Below, in pieces: positions 17,687-27,211 of a stretch of 44,670 nucleotides of DNA. The translations under genes and the position numbers were made by a program. This DNA comes from Propionibacteriaceae bacterium (GTDB lineage: Bacteria > Actinomycetota > Actinomycetes > Propionibacteriales > Propionibacteriaceae). The notes below the pieces were generated by a model. That model did not search any database. It had not been told where the DNA came from and was given only the letters and a program-made list of their open reading frames with translations. The stretch spans positions 1 through 44,670 of the forward strand of contig JAUNUF010000012.1 in the NCBI GenBank assembly GCA_030538315.1, in the 5' to 3' direction. Numbering within the stretch: the first letter of the stretch is position 1; the number at the start of each line of letters is the position of its first letter.

Positions 17687-18574
17687 ATGCAGGATGCGAA
17701 GAAGGGGCTGGGCTACGGCCTCGCCGCCTACTTCCTGTGGGGACTCTTCCCGCTGTACTTCGTGCTCTTCGCTCGCTCCGGCCCGGTGGAGGTGGTGGCG
17801 CACCGCGCCCTGTGGTCGCTGGTGTTCTGCGCCATCTTGCTGACCGTGTGTCGTCAGTGGGACCAAGTCAAGGCCGTCCTGGCGGACCGGCGCACCGCCG
17901 TCGCCCTCGCTATTGCCGGGGTGCTCATCGTGGTGAACTGGGCCACCTATGTCTTCGCCGTGCTCGCGGGCAACACGCTGGAAACGGCGCTGGGCTACTT
18001 CATCAACCCGTTGGCCGTGGCGGCGCTGGGGATCGTCGTGCTGGGGGAGAAGCTGCGCAGGCTGCAATGGGCCGCGATGTTCTTCGGCCTCGCCTCCGTG
18101 GTGGTGATGGTGGTGGCATACGGCCAAGTGCCCTGGGTGGCGCTGGTCCTGGCCGCCAGCTTCGGCACCTACTCGCTGGTCAAGAAGGTCGCCGGGCGCT
18201 CCGTGGGAGCCCTGCCGGGGCTGGCCATCGAGACGGGCGCCGTTGCACCCATCGCAGTTGGCTACATCGTGTACCTGATGGCGACGGGGCAGTCCACGTT
18301 CAGCGGCGGCTACGGCGCCCTCCTGACCACCACCGGCATCGTCACGGCCATCCCGCTGCTGCTCTTCGCGGCGGCGGCGCGCCGGGTGTCGATGGTGACG
18401 ATCGCGATCCTGCAGTACATCGCCCCACTGGGGCAGTTCCTGCTGGGCTGGCTCTACTTCGGTGAGCCCATGCCGGCCAGCCGCTGGGCGGGCTTCGCGC
18501 TGGTCTGGGCCGCCGTCGTATTGTTCGTGACGGATGCCCTGGTGACGACGCGCATCAACCGGCGCAGCCGCTAG
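17687..18574 (+). CDS. rarD: RarD family EamA/DMT transporter
   Basis: A 295-residue membrane protein with about ten hydrophobic helices in two EamA repeats. The N-terminal YFLWGLFPLYFVLF, the AHRALWSLVF segment and the C-terminal LQYIAPLGQFLLGWLYFGEP are hallmarks of the RarD subfamily. Proposed substrates in the family are small metabolites or antibiotics such as chloramphenicol, none proven here. The ATG at 17687 has a good AGAGAGG site. Its stop codon interlocks with that of the convergent downstream gene in the tetramer CTAG (18571-18574), leaving no room for a terminator. Confidence 0.9.
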   Translation: MQDAKKGLGYGLAAYFLWGLFPLYFVLFARSGPVEVVAHRALWSLVFCAILLTVCRQWDQVKAVLADRRTAVALAIAGVLIVVNWATYVFAVLAGNTLETALGYFINPLAVAALGIVVLGEKLRRLQWAAMFFGLASVVVMVVAYGQVPWVALVLAASFGTYSLVKKVAGRSVGALPGLAIETGAVAPIAVGYIVYLMATGQSTFSGGYGALLTTTGIVTAIPLLLFAAAARRVSMVTIAILQYIAPLGQFLLGWLYFGEPMPASRWAGFALVWAAVVLFVTDALVTTRINRRSR

Positions 18575-19065
18575 CCTCTGCAACCCATCTCCAGGGGCTG
18601 ACCGGAGAAGAGGCCCCAATCATCGATGATCAGCTTGGAGACGCTTCCCCAAGGGCGCTTCGTCTGCAGCGTCGTGACTGAGAGTGGGCCGCTGGAGCCC
18701 CCGTTGCAGGTGACGTCCACCACCACGTGGAGCGCGCCCTTCTGCCCAGGCTTGAGCACTTCGGGTTCGAAGCGCGCGGAGACGACCTCCACCCAGGGGG
18801 CCTCGGCGGTGAAGCCGGTGAGTTGTTCGGCGAGCCAGCCAGTGTTGGACACGTCGACGCTGATGGTGACCCGGTTGCCGTCAGCCGACGACTGGGCAGC
18901 GCTGCCCAGTTCCACGCCGGGGCGCAGGATGCTGGTCTGCCAGGCGGCGAGCAACAGCAATGCCGCCACGACGACGGCGCCGATGGTCCACGCGATGGCG
19001 CGGGTCTCGCGGGATTCCACCGGCTCTGCGGCGGCGAGGGCGAGGTTGAAGGTCTCGGTATCCAT
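18571..19065 (-). CDS. Single-pass membrane protein with extracytoplasmic domain, unknown function
   Basis: A 164-residue protein I do not recognise. Residues 1-22 are cytoplasmic (MDTETFNLALAAAEPVESRE), about 23-46 form one transmembrane helix (AIAWTIGAVVVAALLLLAAW), and the rest is a beta-rich outside domain with alternating hydrophobic strands such as NRVTISVDVSNTGWLAE and KGALHVVVDVTC. Two cysteines (DVTCNGG and the C-terminal EMGCRG) could form a disulfide. The start ATG 19065 is set by a consensus TACAAT six bases upstream. It is divergent from the six-TM protein and YtrA-type regulator, with a shared operator-like repeat between them, so a joint envelope role is plausible. Confidence 0.8.
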   Translation of the reverse strand: MDTETFNLALAAAEPVESRETRAIAWTIGAVVVAALLLLAAWQTSILRPGVELGSAAQSSADGNRVTISVDVSNTGWLAEQLTGFTAEAPWVEVVSARFEPEVLKPGQKGALHVVVDVTCNGGSSGPLSVTTLQTKRPWGSVSKLIIDDWGLFSGQPLEMGCRG

Positions 19066-19071
19066 GGGCCG

Positions 19072-19077
19072 ATTGTA
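19072..19077 (-). promoter_or_regulatory. Leaderless -10 of the anchored envelope protein gene
   Basis: On the minus strand a TACAAT hexamer lies six bases before the ATG at 19065. A TTGTGT at 19097-19102 is a possible -35 with 19-base spacing. Confidence 0.55.
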
Positions 19078-19095
19078 GCAACAGACTGATACATT
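19072..19095. promoter_or_regulatory. YtrA-like inverted repeat between divergent promoters
   Basis: ATTGTA (19072-19077) and TACATT (19090-19095) form an inverted repeat with a 12-base spacer; five of six arm positions pair. It resembles the operator I recall for YtrA-type GntR regulators (AGTGTA-N13-TACACT). It covers the -10 of the minus-strand gene and touches the -35 of the plus-strand gene, whose operon encodes a YtrA-type regulator. Confidence 0.45.
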
Positions 19096-19122
19096 GACAC
19101 AAGGGTTTTCCGGGGGCATTCT
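19094..19122 (+). promoter_or_regulatory. Promoter of the six-TM protein/GntR operon (leaderless)
   Basis: A consensus -35 TTGACA (19094-19099), exactly 17 bases, then CATTCT (19117-19122) and six bases to the ATG at 19129. The spacing fits both a standard housekeeping promoter and a leaderless start. Confidence 0.6.
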
Positions 19123-19128
19123 TGATCC

Positions 19129-19947
19129 ATGACTGGGCCTGCGTTGTTTGTCTTCCTGCCACTGCTGGTGCTGGCCGTTGCGGCCGGCCTGTACTACGCC
19201 AGTGGGCCGCTGAAGCAGTCCACCGTCGAGAGCTTTGAGGGCCGGCAGGTGGTGACCCTGAACCGGAGCAACGCGCCACACGTCGTGGCCGCGCTCACCA
19301 TCGTCCAGCGCTGGCGTCGGGCCGGGTTGGCGGTGGGGCCGGGCCTGGGGGCGCTGTGGTCGCTGAAGGACGGCGAGCTGAACTTCAACCTCCTCGCGGG
19401 CTTCCTGGGGTGGTTCGCCGGCATGGTGATCGCGCAGTGGCGCATCAACCGGCTGGATGAGCCGGGCCAGTGGCGCTCGGCATCGCTCAGCTCCCGCTCC
19501 ATCCTGAGCTACGTGACGCGCGCGAATCTGGCGCTCTTCGGGATCACTGCCGCCGCGTGGGCAGTTCTGGCGGTCGTCAGCGCGGTGAAGGCCGGGTTCA
19601 CCGGGCAGTGGGCGGGGTACCTGGCCTACTCCGTGCTGGTGCTGGGCGCCCTCGCCCTGACGGGACGGGCCATCATCAACCGGCCTAGCGGCTTCGTCGA
19701 CGACGGGGTTCGTGAAGCGGATGATGCCCTGCGCGGCCACGGCCTCACGGTCCTGGTGGGCTCCGCCATCGCGCTGTTGTTTCCGCCCATCTGGGCCTTC
19801 TCGATGCAGGCCGCCTACCCCGACGGCGTGCCGTACAGCATGGACCCTGCCTGGGCCTTGTTCATCATGTTCGCCTGCCTGGCGGTGGGCTGGCACGTGG
19901 CCTCTGCCTCCCGCTCGGTGCGGGAGAAGCGGCTGGTGCGCCGGTGA
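19129..19947 (+). CDS. Six-TM membrane protein of unknown function, paired with a GntR regulator
   Basis: A 272-residue protein I do not recognise by family. Hydrophobic helices are seen at about 4-23, 86-103, 132-153, 161-182, 206-228 and 240-259. The layout of one helix, a roughly 60-residue soluble loop and then five helices recalls DUF1648/DUF5808-type membrane proteins often encoded with YtrA-like regulators. No enzymatic motif is visible. Its stop overlaps the regulator's GTG start by four bases, so expression is coupled. Translation is probably leaderless. Confidence 0.8.
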   Translation: MTGPALFVFLPLLVLAVAAGLYYASGPLKQSTVESFEGRQVVTLNRSNAPHVVAALTIVQRWRRAGLAVGPGLGALWSLKDGELNFNLLAGFLGWFAGMVIAQWRINRLDEPGQWRSASLSSRSILSYVTRANLALFGITAAAWAVLAVVSAVKAGFTGQWAGYLAYSVLVLGALALTGRAIINRPSGFVDDGVREADDALRGHGLTVLVGSAIALLFPPIWAFSMQAAYPDGVPYSMDPAWALFIMFACLAVGWHVASASRSVREKRLVRR

Positions 19948-20309
19948 TCATCGACATCGATCCGGCCAGCGCGGTTCCCGCCTTCGAGCAGGTGCGCGCC
20001 CAGATGGCCCAGATGATCCGCTCCGGCGTGCTGCCGGAGGGGCACCGGCTCCCGCCCATCCGCCACTTGGCCGCGGACCTCGCGCTGGCGCCTGGCACCG
20101 TCGCGCGCGTCTACAAGGAACTGGAGGCGGAAGGGCTGGTGCGCTCGCGCGTGCGCCACGGCACCGTCGTCACCGCACCTCGGCAGCCGCGGGCCGAGGC
20201 TCGCTCCACGTTGGAGGACGAGGCCCGGCTGTTCGCGGCCTCCGCCGCCCGTTTGGGCTTCCGGCTCGAGGACGCCCTCGATGCCGTGCGCGGCGGCTGG
20301 CAGGGCTGA
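19944..20309 (+). CDS. GntR family transcriptional regulator, YtrA subfamily
   Basis: A 121-residue regulator: an N-terminal GntR winged helix (FEQVRAQMAQMIRSGVLPEG, then LPPIRHLAADLALAPGTVARVYKELEAEGLV) followed by only about 45 residues of helical C-terminus. That short tail defines the YtrA subfamily, which typically represses neighbouring membrane-protein or ABC-transporter genes. The GTG start shares GTGA with the preceding stop. It most likely controls its own operon and the divergent gene through the inverted repeat at 19072-19095; the effector is unknown. Confidence 0.9.
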   Translation: MIIDIDPASAVPAFEQVRAQMAQMIRSGVLPEGHRLPPIRHLAADLALAPGTVARVYKELEAEGLVRSRVRHGTVVTAPRQPRAEARSTLEDEARLFAASAARLGFRLEDALDAVRGGWQG

Positions 20310-20337
20310 ATTGCCCGTGTGGCAGGCGGGCTGCCGC

Positions 20338-20343
20338 TAGCAT
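20338..20343 (+). promoter_or_regulatory. Leaderless -10 of the acyltransferase gene
   Basis: TAGCAT, then TTGCGC, then the ATG at 20350: a six-base gap and no ribosome-binding site. A small GGCAG/CTGCC hairpin (20321-20335) precedes it and may end transcripts from the GntR operon. Confidence 0.5.
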
Positions 20344-20349
20344 TTGCGC

Positions 20350-21135
20350 ATGTCAAAGCCTTGGCGGTTGCCGCTCCGACGCGTGAATCGCGAGGCCGCG
20401 CCCTGGGCGTATCGCTATCCGGCCAAGTGGCTGGTGCGCGCCATCCTGCCCGTCTTTGTGCGGCGGGACTGGCGCGGCCAGGAGCACATCCCGCAGCAGG
20501 GCGGCGCCATCCTGGTGATCAACCACGTCTCCAACGCTGACCCCATCATCGTGGCGGAGTACATCGTCTACAGCGGCCGCTGGCCACGCTTCCTGGGGAA
20601 GGCCGAGATCTGGAAGTGGCCGCTGATGGGGTGGATCGCCCGGACGACGGATCAGATCCCCGTCTTTCGCGACAGTGGGCACGCCAAGGATTCCCTTCGG
20701 GCGGCACGCGCCGCGCTGGCCGAGGGCAAGGTGGTGGCCATCTACCCAGAGGGCACCATCACCACGGACCCGGATCTGTGGCCCATGAAGGGGCGACGGG
20801 GAGCCGCGCAGCTCGCCCTGGAGACAGGCGTGCCGGTGGTGCCCATCGCCCAGTGGGGAGCGCAGCAGATCCTTGGCGCCCGTGACATCGAATGGCGCCG
20901 CCTGTTCGGAGTGCGCCGGCACGTGCAGATCGAGGCCGGCCCCGCCGTCGACTTGAGTGAGTATCGCGCCCGGCTGCCCGCTTCTGGAGATGCTCCCAAG
21001 GAGTTGCTGGATGAGGCCACCGAGCACCTCATGGCGGTCCTGACCCGCATGGTTGCCGATCTCCGGGGGGAGGAGCCCCCTACGGGGCGGTGGGACATGC
21101 GTGCCGGGGTGCGCGTAGACTCGCGCCTGCATTAG
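20350..21135 (+). CDS. 1-acyl-sn-glycerol-3-phosphate acyltransferase family protein (PlsC-like)
   Basis: A 261-residue acyltransferase, probably acylating lysophosphatidic acid at the membrane surface in phospholipid synthesis. The catalytic HX4D box is His59-x4-Asp64 (INHVSNADP), and the substrate-binding EGT is at 134-136 (IYPEGTITTD); Arg107 in PVFRDSG fits block II. The ATG at 20350 is favoured over an upstream TTG by the -10 six bases before it. The gene ends inside the ribosome-binding site of ddl, so the two are likely co-expressed, although ddl also has its own -10 candidate. Confidence 0.9.
   Translation: MSKPWRLPLRRVNREAAPWAYRYPAKWLVRAILPVFVRRDWRGQEHIPQQGGAILVINHVSNADPIIVAEYIVYSGRWPRFLGKAEIWKWPLMGWIARTTDQIPVFRDSGHAKDSLRAARAALAEGKVVAIYPEGTITTDPDLWPMKGRRGAAQLALETGVPVVPIAQWGAQQILGARDIEWRRLFGVRRHVQIEAGPAVDLSEYRARLPASGDAPKELLDEATEHLMAVLTRMVADLRGEEPPTGRWDMRAGVRVDSRLH
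21116..21121 (+). promoter_or_regulatory. -10 candidate for ddl inside the acyltransferase 3' end
   Basis: TAGACT lies 22 bases before the ddl GTG, giving a leader of about 16 bases that holds AGGAGGA. Confidence 0.35.
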
Positions 21136-21143
21136 GAGGACAT

Positions 21144-22256
21144 GTGAGCAAGCGAACCAGGGTCGCGTTGATCTTCGGCGGCCAGTCGTCGGAACACGGC
21201 ATCTCGTGCCTGACGGCCGCATCCGTGCTGAAGGCCATCGACAAGGAACGCTTCGACGTCTACGGCGTGGGTATCTCCAAGACCGGCCGCTGGACCCAGG
21301 TGCCGCTCGACGTGGTGGCCTCCTACCGGATCGTCGACGGCGAGGCCCCTGAGGTCGCCGAACCCACCCACGACGCGGTGTGGATGGTGAACGAGGACGG
21401 CTGCGAGGTGGCCACGCGAAGCGGCGAGAAGCTCGTCGACATCCACGGCATCGACGTGGCCTTCGCGCTGCTCCACGGCCCATTCGGTGAGGACGGCACC
21501 CTGCAGGGCATGTTCGAGATGATGGGCATCCGCTACGTCGGCTCCGGCGTGACCGCATCCGCCGTGGGCATGGACAAGCACTTCATGAAGGTCGCCTTCG
21601 AATCCGCCGGCCTGCCCGTCTGGCCCTACGTGACGGCCTCCGCGCATCGCTTGGCTCACCACAGGGATGACGTGCTGGCCGAGGTGGCTGAGCTGGAGTA
21701 CCCGCTGTTCGTCAAGCCCGCACGCGGCGGCTCGTCGATCGGGATCGTGCGCGTGACGGAGCCTGCGCAGCTGGAGGCCGCCATCGAGGAGGCGCAGCGC
21801 TTCGACCCCAAGCTCGTCATCGAGCAGGGCTTCGTTGGCGCGCGGGAGCTCGAGGTCGCGGTGTTGGGAGATCCTGAGCACCCCGATGGCTGCCGCACCT
21901 CGGTGCTGGGCGAGATCCGCGTCAACGCCGCGGACGGCTTCTACGACTACGAGGCCAAGTACTTCGACGAGGACGGCGCCGCGCTGGACGCGCCCGCCCT
22001 CATCGACCCCGATCTGGCGGCAGAGATCCAGCGGCTGGCGGTGCGCGCCTTCCACGCCGTCGACGGCGAGGGCCTGGTGCGGGCAGATTTCTTCGTGACG
22101 GACGACGGCGTATGGATCAACGAGGTCAACACCATGCCCGGCTTCACCGAGATCTCCATGTACCCCACGCTGTGGCAGGAATCCGGCATGACCTACCCCG
22201 AGTTGGTGGGCCGCCTCATCGATCTCGCACTGGCAAGGCCGGTGGGCCTGCGGTGA
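21144..22256 (+). CDS. ddl: D-alanine--D-alanine ligase
   Basis: A 370-residue ATP-grasp enzyme that makes the D-Ala-D-Ala dipeptide for peptidoglycan. The N-terminal LIFGGQSSEHGIS and ALLHGPFGEDGTLQG motifs are diagnostic. ATP-grasp elements include FVKPARGGSSIGIVRV and the metal-binding end VWINEVNTMPGFTEISMYP. The GTG at 21144 is set by AGGAGGA just upstream, which overlaps the previous stop codon. The stop overlaps the thiL start by four bases (GTGA). Confidence 0.96.
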   Translation: MSKRTRVALIFGGQSSEHGISCLTAASVLKAIDKERFDVYGVGISKTGRWTQVPLDVVASYRIVDGEAPEVAEPTHDAVWMVNEDGCEVATRSGEKLVDIHGIDVAFALLHGPFGEDGTLQGMFEMMGIRYVGSGVTASAVGMDKHFMKVAFESAGLPVWPYVTASAHRLAHHRDDVLAEVAELEYPLFVKPARGGSSIGIVRVTEPAQLEAAIEEAQRFDPKLVIEQGFVGARELEVAVLGDPEHPDGCRTSVLGEIRVNAADGFYDYEAKYFDEDGAALDAPALIDPDLAAEIQRLAVRAFHAVDGEGLVRADFFVTDDGVWINEVNTMPGFTEISMYPTLWQESGMTYPELVGRLIDLALARPVGLR

Positions 22257-23176
22257 CGGGGGAGTTCGAGCTCATCGCGCGCGTCACCGAGGGCCTCGAG
22301 GTCAACTCCGACGTGGTGCTCTCCGTGGGCGATGACTCCGCCGTCGTCTCCCTGCAGGGCGACACCGTGGTGTGCACCGACATCCTCGTGGAGAACGTGC
22401 ACTTCAAGCGGCAATGGAGCCCAGCGCACGCCGTGGGGCGCAAGGCGGTGGCCGTCAACGTGTCAGATCTTGAGGCGATGGGATGCCGCCCCTCCTCGGT
22501 GGTGGTGGCATTGGCGTTCCCCAAGGATCTTGACCCGCAATGGGTGGTGGATTTCGAGGCCGGCGTGCGCGACGAATGCGTGGCCGCAGGCGTGAGCCTC
22601 ATCGGCGGCGACATGTCCAGCTCCGAGATCATCGTCGCCTGCGTCACCGCGATCGGCGACACGATGGGCCAACAGCCCGTCACTCGCAGTGGAGCACGCG
22701 TGGGAGATGTGGTGGCCGTCCGTGGCAACCTCGGTCTCTCCGGCGCTGGCCTGGTGGTGCTCCAGCGAGGCTTCGGCTCACCGAAGAGCGCCGTGGCGGA
22801 GCATCTGACCCCGAGCATCCAGTACGGCGAGGGCAGGGCAGCGGCAGCGGCTGGCGCCACCGCCATGATCGACGTCTCGGATGGTCTGTTGGCGGATCTG
22901 GGGCACATCGCGGAGCAATCCGGCGTGCGGATCGACGTCCATACCGCCTCGCTCCCAGTCGACGATGCCGTGGCCCGCGTGGCGGCCGCCACGGGCAAGC
23001 CCGCCGTCGGCTTCGTGCTCGCCGGCGGCGAGGATCATGCCCTCGCCGCGACCTTTCCCGCAGATGCTGACCTTCCTGAGGGCTGGCTGCGCATCGGGAG
23101 CGTGCTCCCTGGCGCTGGCGTGACGGTCGACGGCGCGGAGTTCGACGGTTCCCGGGGCTGGGACCACTTCGGCTGA
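22253..23176 (+). CDS. thiL: Thiamine-monophosphate kinase ThiL
   Basis: A 307-residue PurM/AIRS-fold kinase converting thiamine phosphate to thiamine diphosphate. Metal and nucleotide-binding stretches include SVGDDSAVV (near residue 25), VCTDILVENVHFKRQWSP, GRKAVAVNVSDLEAMG, LIGGDMSSS and the conserved DVSDGLLADLGHIAEQSG. The GTG start is nested in the ddl stop (GTGA). Pairing of ddl and thiL is common in actinobacteria and does not imply a shared pathway. Confidence 0.95.
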   Translation: MTGEFELIARVTEGLEVNSDVVLSVGDDSAVVSLQGDTVVCTDILVENVHFKRQWSPAHAVGRKAVAVNVSDLEAMGCRPSSVVVALAFPKDLDPQWVVDFEAGVRDECVAAGVSLIGGDMSSSEIIVACVTAIGDTMGQQPVTRSGARVGDVVAVRGNLGLSGAGLVVLQRGFGSPKSAVAEHLTPSIQYGEGRAAAAAGATAMIDVSDGLLADLGHIAEQSGVRIDVHTASLPVDDAVARVAAATGKPAVGFVLAGGEDHALAATFPADADLPEGWLRIGSVLPGAGVTVDGAEFDGSRGWDHFG

Positions 23177-23234
23177 TTCCCGCGAAAAATCGTTGACCCG
23201 GGTGTGTGATAGCTGGGCTCGGGGCCTCGTCGGC

Positions 23235-23240
23235 TAGGGT
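23235..23240 (+). promoter_or_regulatory. Leaderless -10 of ftsK
   Basis: TAGGGT is followed by seven bases (GGCGAGC) and then the ATG at 23248. No Shine-Dalgarno sequence is seen. Confidence 0.5.
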
Positions 23241-23247
23241 GGCGAGC

Positions 23248-25803
23248 ATGGCGACTCGCGGATCTTCCCCTTCGCGAAGCACCACCAAGACGCGTGCGTC
23301 TTCTTCCGGTGGTGCCAAGCAACGTACCTCCACCACGGCCACCGCGCGCAAACCTCCGGCGCGGAAACCGGCCGCGAAAGCCGCTCCCGCGCGCAAGCCC
23401 CAGCCCCAGAAGAATCAGGGGCCGGGCGTTGGCAGCACCATCCTGACCGGCCTCGGCAAGGGCATCGCCGGATTCTTCATGGCAATTGCTTCCGGCGTCG
23501 GATGGCTCGCCCGCAGCGTGGGCGGGGCGGCGCAGGACGTCGATCCCAAGCTCCGCCGCGACGGCTGGGGCCTCGTGCTGCTCACGCTGGGCATCATCGT
23601 CGCCTCCCGTTTCTGGTTCAACCTCGACGGCGTCGTCGGCCAATGGCTCCACGTGGCCATCACCACCGTGTTCGGATCGCTCTCGCCCGTGGTGCCGGCC
23701 GTCCTCTTCTACGGCGCCTGGCGCGTGCTGCGCCACCCGCGCGACGTCGAGGCGGCCCCTCGCACCGGCCTGGGCTGGTTCCTCATCACGCTCGGCGCGC
23801 TGGGCCTGGTGCACATCGCCAACGGGCTGCCCCGCCCCAACACGGAGGGCATGGAGGCCGTCCGGGAAGCCGGCGGTGTGCTGGGCTACGTCTCCTCCTC
23901 GATCCCCACGGATCTGCTCACCGCTTGGGTCTCCGTGCCCGTGCTGAGCATCATCACGCTGTTCGGCACCCTGATCGTCATCGGCCGCCCGTTGCACGAG
24001 ATCGCTGCGGGCATCGGCCGCCTGTTCGGCTCGCTCGTCGAGCGCGACGGCGACACGGAGCGGCAGGAGAAGCTGAAGCTGGGCGTCGACGTGCCCTACG
24101 ACACGCCCCTGATCGAAGACCCGGTGGAAGATCCCGAGGTCGAGGACAGCTACGGCGTCTACAACTACCTCGAAGACGACGACCTCCTGCCTGCCGCAGA
24201 GCCTGAGCCGGTGCAGCCGCCGCTGCCCGCCGAGCCGCGGCAGGTGCCCGGCCGCCCCAAGAACGAGGTGCGCGAACCCGAGCCACCGCAGCACACCGCG
24301 CCGCCCGGCCCCGCCGTCCAGATGCAGCTGAGCGGCGATGTCGTCTACCAGTTGCCTGAGGACGGCGTGCTGGTGCCCGGTTCTAAGCCCAAGGCGCGGA
24401 CCGAAGCCTCAGACAAGGTGGTGCGTCAGCTGGCAGCCGTCCTGCGCGAGTTCGAAATCGACGCGCGCGTCACCGGCTACACCCGTGGCCCCACGGTCAC
24501 GCGGTACGAGGTGGAGCTGGGTTCCGCCATCAAGGTGAGCAAGGTCACCGGGCTGGCAGACAACATTGCCTACGCCGTCGGCTCCAACGAGATCCGGATT
24601 CTCACTCCCATCCCCGGCAAGTCCGCCATCGGCATCGAGATCCCCAACCTCGACAAGGAAGTTGTCTCGCTGGGCGACGTGCTGCGCTCCAACCGCGCGA
24701 AGAACGACCACCACCCCATGACGGTGGGCCTGGGCAAGGACGTCGAGGGCGGCTACGTGGTGGCCAACATGGCCAAGATGCCGCACCTGCTGGTGGCTGG
24801 CGCCACCGGCTCCGGCAAGTCCAGCTTCATCAACTCGCTGATCACCTCCATCATGATGCGCGCCACGCCAGATGAGGTGCGCCTCCTCCTGGTGGACCCG
24901 AAGCGGGTGGAGCTCAACCAGTACGAGGGCATCCCGCACCTCGTCACGCCCATCATCACCAACCCGAAGAAGGCCGCGGAGGCCCTCGCCTGGGTGGTGC
25001 GTGAGATGGACATGCGCTACGACGACCTGGCGAACTTTGGCTTCCGTCACGTGGACGACTTCAACAAGGCGGTCCGCGCCGGTCAGGTGAAGGTGCCGGA
25101 GGGCTCCGAGCGGAAGCTCGCGCCGTACCCGTACCTGCTGGTCGTGGTCGACGAGTTGGCGGATCTCATGATGGTGGCGCCGCGCGACGTGGAGGATTCC
25201 GTCGTCCGCATCACGCAGCTCGCACGCGCCGCTGGCATCCACCTGGTGCTCGCCACGCAGCGCCCGTCGACAGATGTGGTCACCGGCCTCATCAAGACCA
25301 ACGTGCCCTCGCGTCTGGCGTTCGCCACCTCCTCCATGACGGATTCCCGCGTCATCCTCGATCAGCCGGGAGCCGAAAAGCTCGTCGGCAAGGGCGACGG
25401 CCTGTTCCTGCCCATGGGAGCCAGCAAGCCCATCCGTGTGCAGGGCGCCTGGGTCAACGAGTCTGAAATCCGCGAGGTCGTGGGCTTCATCAGCCAGCAG
25501 CTGCAGCCGGAGTACCGGGAAGATGTGACGGCCGCCGCTGGCGGAGAGAAGAAGGTGGTCGACGACATCGGCGACGACCTCGACCTGGTGCTGGATGCGT
25601 GCCGCCTCGTGGTGGAACTGCAGCTCGGCTCCACGTCGATGCTGCAGCGCAAGCTGCGCGTCGGCTTCGCGAAGGCCGGCCGCCTCATGGACATCCTGGA
25701 GAGCAGGGGAGTGGTGGGGCCCTCGGAGGGTTCCAAGGCTCGCGAGGTGCTGGTCAAGCCTGATGATCTGGATGAGGTGCTCGCAAACCTCGCCGCCGGC
25801 TGA
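23248..25803 (+). CDS. ftsK: DNA translocase FtsK/SpoIIIE
   Basis: An 851-residue septal DNA pump that clears chromosome ends during division. Residues 1-60 are a basic Ser/Thr/Pro/Ala-rich tail, followed by about four transmembrane helices between residues 106 and 246 and a Pro/Glu-rich linker to about 380. The RecA-like motor has Walker [10 protein letters not shown] (518-526) and Walker [13 protein letters not shown]. The last 65 residues form the gamma winged helix ([23 protein letters not shown]) that reads KOPS-like sites. ATG 23248 was chosen over an upstream in-frame codon because of the -10 seven bases before it. Confidence 0.96.
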   Translation: MATRGSSPSRSTTKTRASSSGGAKQRTSTTATARKPPARKPAAKAAPARKPQPQKNQGPGVGSTILTGLGKGIAGFFMAIASGVGWLARSVGGAAQDVDPKLRRDGWGLVLLTLGIIVASRFWFNLDGVVGQWLHVAITTVFGSLSPVVPAVLFYGAWRVLRHPRDVEAAPRTGLGWFLITLGALGLVHIANGLPRPNTEGMEAVREAGGVLGYVSSSIPTDLLTAWVSVPVLSIITLFGTLIVIGRPLHEIAAGIGRLFGSLVERDGDTERQEKLKLGVDVPYDTPLIEDPVEDPEVEDSYGVYNYLEDDDLLPAAEPEPVQPPLPAEPRQVPGRPKNEVREPEPPQHTAPPGPAVQMQLSGDVVYQLPEDGVLVPGSKPKARTEASDKVVRQLAAVLREFEIDARVTGYTRGPTVTRYEVELGSAIKVSKVTGLADNIAYAVGSNEIRILTPIPGKSAIGIEIPNLDKEVVSLGDVLRSNRAKNDHHPMTVGLGKDVEGGYVVANMAKMPHLLVAGATGSGKSSFINSLITSIMMRATPDEVRLLLVDPKRVELNQYEGIPHLVTPIITNPKKAAEALAWVVREMDMRYDDLANFGFRHVDDFNKAVRAGQVKVPEGSERKLAPYPYLLVVVDELADLMMVAPRDVEDSVVRITQLARAAGIHLVLATQRPSTDVVTGLIKTNVPSRLAFATSSMTDSRVILDQPGAEKLVGKGDGLFLPMGASKPIRVQGAWVNESEIREVVGFISQQLQPEYREDVTAAAGGEKKVVDDIGDDLDLVLDACRLVVELQLGSTSMLQRKLRVGFAKAGRLMDILESRGVVGPSEGSKAREVLVKPDDLDEVLANLAAG

Positions 25804-25810
25804 CAGGTGG

Positions 25811-25816
25811 GATACT
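25811..25816 (+). promoter_or_regulatory. Possible near-leaderless -10 of rimO
   Basis: GATACT lies nine bases before the rimO ATG. Spacing is two bases longer than in the other leaderless candidates, so support is weak. Confidence 0.25.
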
Positions 25817-25825
25817 AGGCCCACC

Positions 25826-27211
25826 ATGACTACCCATTCGGTCCACATCGCCTCCCTCGGGTGCGCACGCAACGACGTCGACTCCGAGGAGTTGGCCGCC
25901 CGCCTTGAGCAGGGTGGCTTCGTCCTCGTCGACGACGCCGAATCTGCCGAGACCGTGGTGGTCAACACCTGCGGATTCGTGGCCCAGGCCAAGAAGGATT
26001 CGATCGACACCCTGCTGGCCGCGGCAGATCTCAAGGAGGGCGGCAGCGTCCGCTCCGTGGTGGCAGTGGGCTGCATGGCCGAACGTTACGGCGTGGAACT
26101 CGCGCGGGAACTGCCCGAAGCAGATGCGGTGCTGGGCTTCGACGCCTACGTGGACATCGCAGACAGGCTGCGCGGAATCCTCGACGGCGAACAGGCCATC
26201 TCGCATGTTCCACGGGATCGCCGCAAACTGCTGCCGTTGGCGCCCACTGCGCGGCCGGCTGCGGCGCCTGATATCGCGGTGCCGGGCCACGTGTGGCTGC
26301 CGGGGGCACGCCGTCGGCTCGACGGTGGGCCCACCGCCTCCTTGAAGATCGCCTCCGGTTGTGACCGCAGGTGCGCCTTCTGCGCCATCCCCTCCTTCCG
26401 CGGCTCCTACCTCTCGCGCCCGCTCGACGAGTTGGAGGCGGAGGCCCGCTGGCTGGTGCAGGAGGGCGTCAAGGAGGTGTTCCTCGTCTCGGAGAACACG
26501 TCCAGCTACGGCAAGGACCTGGGCGCGGACGTGCGGCTGGAGCAACTGCTGGACAGGCTCTCCGCCATCGACGGCCTCGAATGGATCCGCGTGAGCTACC
26601 TGCAGCCCGCGGAGATCCGGCCCGGTTTCATCGAGACGATGCTCGCCATCCCCAAGGTGTTGCCCTACTTCGACCTCAGCTTCCAACACGCTGCCCGCCC
26701 CGTGCTGCGCCGCATGCGCCGCTTCGGCGACCCAGACAGCTTTCTGGACCTCATCGGCCGCATCCGGGCCGCCGCTCCCACCGCAGGGATCCGCAGCAAC
26801 GTCATCGCCGGGTTCCCGGGCGAGACGGAAGAGGACGTGGAGACGCTGCGGCAGTTCATCATCGACGCCGGGCTGGATGTGCTGGGCGTGTTCGGGTACT
26901 CCGATGAGGAGGGCACCGAGGGCGCAACGCTGCCGGGGCACCTTCCGGAAGACGTCATCGAGGAGCGTCGCGCCATGCTCGCGGATGTGGCGGTGGACGT
27001 GGCGGAGGCCCGCGCGGCAGACCGCATCGGCGAGCACGTCGTCGTCCTCGTGGAGGGCGCAGACGACGGCGAGGTCTACGGCCGGGCAGAGCATCAGGCG
27101 CCTGAAACCGACGGCGCCGTCACCCTTGACGGCGAAGCGCCCGTGGGCAGCTTCGTGCGCGCCCGGGTGGTGGACACCACGGGTATCGATCTCATCGCGG
27201 AGGCACTGTGA
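25826..27211 (+). CDS. rimO: Ribosomal protein S12 methylthiotransferase RimO
   Basis: A 461-residue radical SAM enzyme with two Fe-S clusters that methylthiolates an aspartate of ribosomal protein S12. The UPF0004 domain supplies Cys13 ([12 protein letters not shown]), Cys49 (NTCGFV) and Cys83 (VGCMAER). The radical SAM cluster is CDRRCAFC at residues 179-186. The C-terminal TRAM domain is visible from about residue 400 ([10 protein letters not shown]). SLGCARND and the [15 protein letters not shown] loop separate it from MiaB, which is encoded elsewhere in this window. Its stop overlaps the pgsA start by four bases. Confidence 0.95.
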   Translation: MTTHSVHIASLGCARNDVDSEELAARLEQGGFVLVDDAESAETVVVNTCGFVAQAKKDSIDTLLAAADLKEGGSVRSVVAVGCMAERYGVELARELPEADAVLGFDAYVDIADRLRGILDGEQAISHVPRDRRKLLPLAPTARPAAAPDIAVPGHVWLPGARRRLDGGPTASLKIASGCDRRCAFCAIPSFRGSYLSRPLDELEAEARWLVQEGVKEVFLVSENTSSYGKDLGADVRLEQLLDRLSAIDGLEWIRVSYLQPAEIRPGFIETMLAIPKVLPYFDLSFQHAARPVLRRMRRFGDPDSFLDLIGRIRAAAPTAGIRSNVIAGFPGETEEDVETLRQFIIDAGLDVLGVFGYSDEEGTEGATLPGHLPEDVIEERRAMLADVAVDVAEARAADRIGEHVVVLVEGADDGEVYGRAEHQAPETDGAVTLDGEAPVGSFVRARVVDTTGIDLIAEAL

